DNA of 6,939 nt from Methylovirgula sp. (lineage in GTDB: Bacteria; Pseudomonadota; Alphaproteobacteria; Rhizobiales; Beijerinckiaceae). Shown here piece by piece: positions 5,135 through 6,939 of this stretch (position 1 is the first letter of the stretch; each line of letters begins with the position of its first letter). Both the position numbers and the translations under genes were made by a program. The notes beneath the pieces are model-generated. The model saw only the letters and a list, made by a program, of their open reading frames with translations, was not told the DNA's origin and searched no databases. Location of the stretch: NCBI GenBank assembly GCA_030044485.1, contig JASHVQ010000114.1:1-6939 (forward strand), in the 5' to 3' direction.

Positions 5135-5211
5135 CGCTCCGCGCCGCCTATCTAGTGCAAGTCGGCAACACCGGCGAAGTTCCGCCAGATAGGCCCCGAA
5201 GAGGCGGAGCG
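5135..5211. repeat. Nested inverted repeat upstream of parC
   Basis: CGCTCCGC (5135-5142) pairs with GCGGAGCG (5204-5211), and inside it GCCTATCT (5146-5153) pairs with AGATAGGC (5187-5194). Both 8-bp arms are perfect, separated by 3 nt on the left and 9 nt on the right, around a 33-nt loop that can itself form a small GGCG/CGCC hairpin. It lies between the small exported-protein gene and parC, which are transcribed divergently. No T run follows, so it is not an evident terminator. It could be an RNA leader structure, paired operator sites or a chance fold. Confidence 0.55.
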
Positions 5212-5281
5212 GTCATTTGCCGCGACTCAGATGATCCTCTAGATGGGGCCGATCGCCCGAGTTCGAATCGAGGGCCCGTGC

Positions 5282-6939
5282 ATGGGCAAAAACGTCGTTC
5301 CGCCCGCCTCCGGAGGAGACAGCGAGCCGGTCAATCTGCGCGAGGCGCTCGAGGAGCGCTATCTCGCCTATGCGCTCTCGACGATCATGGGCCGGGCGCT
5401 GCCGGATGCGCGCGACGGGTTGAAGCCGGTGCACCGGCGCATCCTCTACGGGATGCGCATCCTGCGCCTCGATCCCGGCACGGCGTTCAAGAAATGTGCG
5501 AAGATCGTCGGCGACGTGATGGGCTCGTTCCATCCGCACGGCGACCAGGCGATCTACGATGCGCTTGTCCGCCTCGCGCAGGATTTTTCCTCGCGCTATC
5601 CGCTGGTCGACGGGCAGGGCAATTTCGGCAATATCGACGGCGACGGCGCCGCCGCCTACCGTTACACCGAAGCGCGCATGACGGAAGTCGCGCGCCTTCT
5701 TCTGCAAGGCATCGACGAAGACGCGGTCGATTTCCGCGACAATTATTCGGGCGACCAGCGCGAGCCGATCGTCCTGCCGGCGGCCTTCCCCAATCTGCTC
5801 GCCAACGGAGCGCAAGGCATCGCGGTCGGCATGGCGACCTCGATCCCGCCGCACAATGTCGCCGAAGTCTGCGACGCCGCGCTGCATCTCCTCGCCCACA
5901 AGAAGGCGACGAACGACGAACTTCTCGCCTTCATGCCGGGGCCGGACTTTCCGACTGGCGGCATCATCGTCGATACAAGAGAGGAAATCGCCGAAATCTA
6001 CCGCACCGGACGCGGCTCATTCCGGCTGCGCGCCAAATGGGTCCGTGAGGAAGGCGCGCGCGGCAGTTACACGGCCGTCATCACCGAAATCCCCTACATG
6101 GTGCAGAAGTCGCGGCTCTTCGAAAAGATCGCCGAGCTTCTTTCCGAGAAGAAACTGCCGCTCATCGCCGACATTCGCGACGAATCGGCCGAGGACGTGC
6201 GCATCGTCGTCGAGCCGCGCGCGCGCGGCGTCGACTGCGCGCTGCTCATGGAGCAGCTCTTCAAGACGACCGAGCTCGAGACGCGCTTTCCGATGAACAT
6301 GAACGTGCTCGTCGACGGCGTCGTGCCGCGCGTCATCTCGCTCAAGGAAGCCTTGCAGCAATGGCTCGACCATCGCCGCGTCGTGCTGCAGAGGCGTTCG
6401 CGCTTCCGCCTTGGCGAGATCGACCAGCGGCTCGAAATCGTCGCCGGCATGCGCATCGTCTTCCTGAACCTCGACGAAGTGATCCGCATCATCCGCGAAG
6501 ACGACGAGCCGAAACAGGCGCTGATGACCGCCTTCCGGCTCAGCGAGACGCAGGCCAATCACATCCTCGACACGCGGCTGCGCAGCCTGCGCCGCATCGA
6601 GGAAATGCAGCTGCGGCGCGAACATGAGGAACTGCGCAAGGAAAAGCGCGACATCGAGAACCTGCTCGACGACACGGCCCGGCAATGGCGCGTGGTCGGC
6701 GCCGAGATTCGTGAGCTGAAAAAGAAATTCGCGCCCGACACCGAGCTTGGCCGGCGGCGCACGCTTTTCGAGGAGGCGCCGGAGCTCGCCGATGTCGACG
6801 TCGCCAGCACGCTGATCGAGCGCGAACCGATCACCGTCGTCGTCTCGGAGAAAGGCTGGATTCGCGCGCTCAAGGGCCATGTCGAGGATCTCTCGAACCT
6901 GCAGTTCAAGAGCGACGACGCCTTCAAACAGGCCTTCCG
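5282..6939 (+). CDS. parC: DNA topoisomerase IV subunit A (3' end outside window)
   Basis: ParC is the DNA-cleaving subunit of topoisomerase IV, which with ParE separates linked daughter chromosomes. The frame stays open for 552 residues to the window end. The breakage-reunion domain has the conserved [19 protein letters not shown] at about 41-58, [19 protein letters not shown] at 84-102, and the catalytic Tyr128 in [12 protein letters not shown]. The tower and coiled-coil region follows, and the final visible part, [17 protein letters not shown], begins the C-terminal beta-pinwheel domain in its ParC rather than GyrA form. The ATG at 5282 has GAGGG (5270-5274) seven bases upstream. An in-frame ATG at 5243 would add 13 residues but has no good ribosome site. 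Gln89 and Asp93 occupy the positions of the quinolone-contact Ser80 and Glu84 of E. coli ParC. A weak candidate promoter is TTGCCG (5217-5222) with TAGATG (5240-5245), 17 bp apart. Confidence 0.97.
   Translation, partial: MGKNVVPPASGGDSEPVNLREALEERYLAYALSTIMGRALPDARDGLKPVHRRILYGMRILRLDPGTAFKKCAKIVGDVMGSFHPHGDQAIYDALVRLAQDFSSRYPLVDGQGNFGNIDGDGAAAYRYTEARMTEVARLLLQGIDEDAVDFRDNYSGDQREPIVLPAAFPNLLANGAQGIAVGMATSIPPHNVAEVCDAALHLLAHKKATNDELLAFMPGPDFPTGGIIVDTREEIAEIYRTGRGSFRLRAKWVREEGARGSYTAVITEIPYMVQKSRLFEKIAELLSEKKLPLIADIRDESAEDVRIVVEPRARGVDCALLMEQLFKTTELETRFPMNMNVLVDGVVPRVISLKEALQQWLDHRRVVLQRRSRFRLGEIDQRLEIVAGMRIVFLNLDEVIRIIREDDEPKQALMTAFRLSETQANHILDTRLRSLRRIEEMQLRREHEELRKEKRDIENLLDDTARQWRVVGAEIRELKKKFAPDTELGRRRTLFEEAPELADVDVASTLIEREPITVVVSEKGWIRALKGHVEDLSNLQFKSDDAFKQAF

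Noticed and set aside
5245..5281. tRNA-like 3' end around GAGTTCGAATCGAG
   Set aside because: The TTCGAAT loop looks like a T loop, but the flanking bases (CGAG on both sides) do not pair, and no acceptor or anticodon arm can be built.
5243..5281. Earlier in-frame ATG for parC at 5243
   Set aside because: It lacks a good ribosome binding site and overlaps the weak candidate -10, whereas the ATG at 5282 has GAGGG seven bases upstream. It remains possible.
4966..6048. A 360-residue plus-strand frame running into parC
   Set aside because: It overlaps parC in another frame, is low in complexity and arginine-rich, and crosses the small exported-protein gene. ParC in the other frame is unmistakable.

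Overview
The window is GC-rich and densely coding. It reads as the chromosome of an alphaproteobacterium, most likely in the Hyphomicrobiales (Rhizobiales). The evidence is the housekeeping order rnc-era ... recO ... parC, the protein sequences themselves (for example the MEWHDEGLIIG start of RecO and the HPHGDQ motif of ParC), and a tiny PqqA peptide gene of the methylotroph type. PQQ synthesis suits a methanol-, methane- or alcohol-oxidising organism (Methylocystis, Methylosinus, Methylobacterium or Beijerinckia relatives), but the genus cannot be fixed from this sequence.

Layout. Positions 2-340 hold the 3' part of rnc (RNase III), followed after 10 nt by era (351-1268), a GTPase of 30S ribosome assembly. 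Positions 1269-1509 are a non-coding convergent spacer with two hairpin terminators flanking a short A/T-rich tandem repeat. Positions 1510-1587 on the minus strand encode a complete 25-residue PqqA, the peptide precursor of pyrroloquinoline quinone. It stands alone, with a strong ribosome binding site, its own terminator and no other pqq gene in view. Positions 1588-1863 are a divergent control region. It holds candidate back-to-back promoters, an 11-bp-period direct repeat typical of OmpR/PhoB-family operators, and a structured GC-rich leader. From 1864 runs an operon of a membrane histidine kinase (1864-3438), an overlapping OmpR-family response regulator (3426-4127) and recO (4146-4871). 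A convergent small gene for an exported 67-residue protein (4893-5096, minus) follows. A 185-bp spacer with a nested inverted repeat then leads to parC (from 5282, running off the right end).

How the parts may work together. rnc, era, recO and parC are ordinary RNA-processing, ribosome-assembly, recombination-repair and chromosome-decatenation genes. The unusual part is the accessory insert between era and recO: a solitary pqqA divergent from a two-component system, with a plausible response-regulator site between them. The simplest hypothesis is that this pair controls pqqA, and perhaps other PQQ-dependent alcohol oxidation genes, and also controls its own expression. This recalls the MxbDM system of Methylobacterium, but the link here is inferred from position and DNA motifs only. 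No phage, IS element, CRISPR array, tRNA or rRNA is seen.
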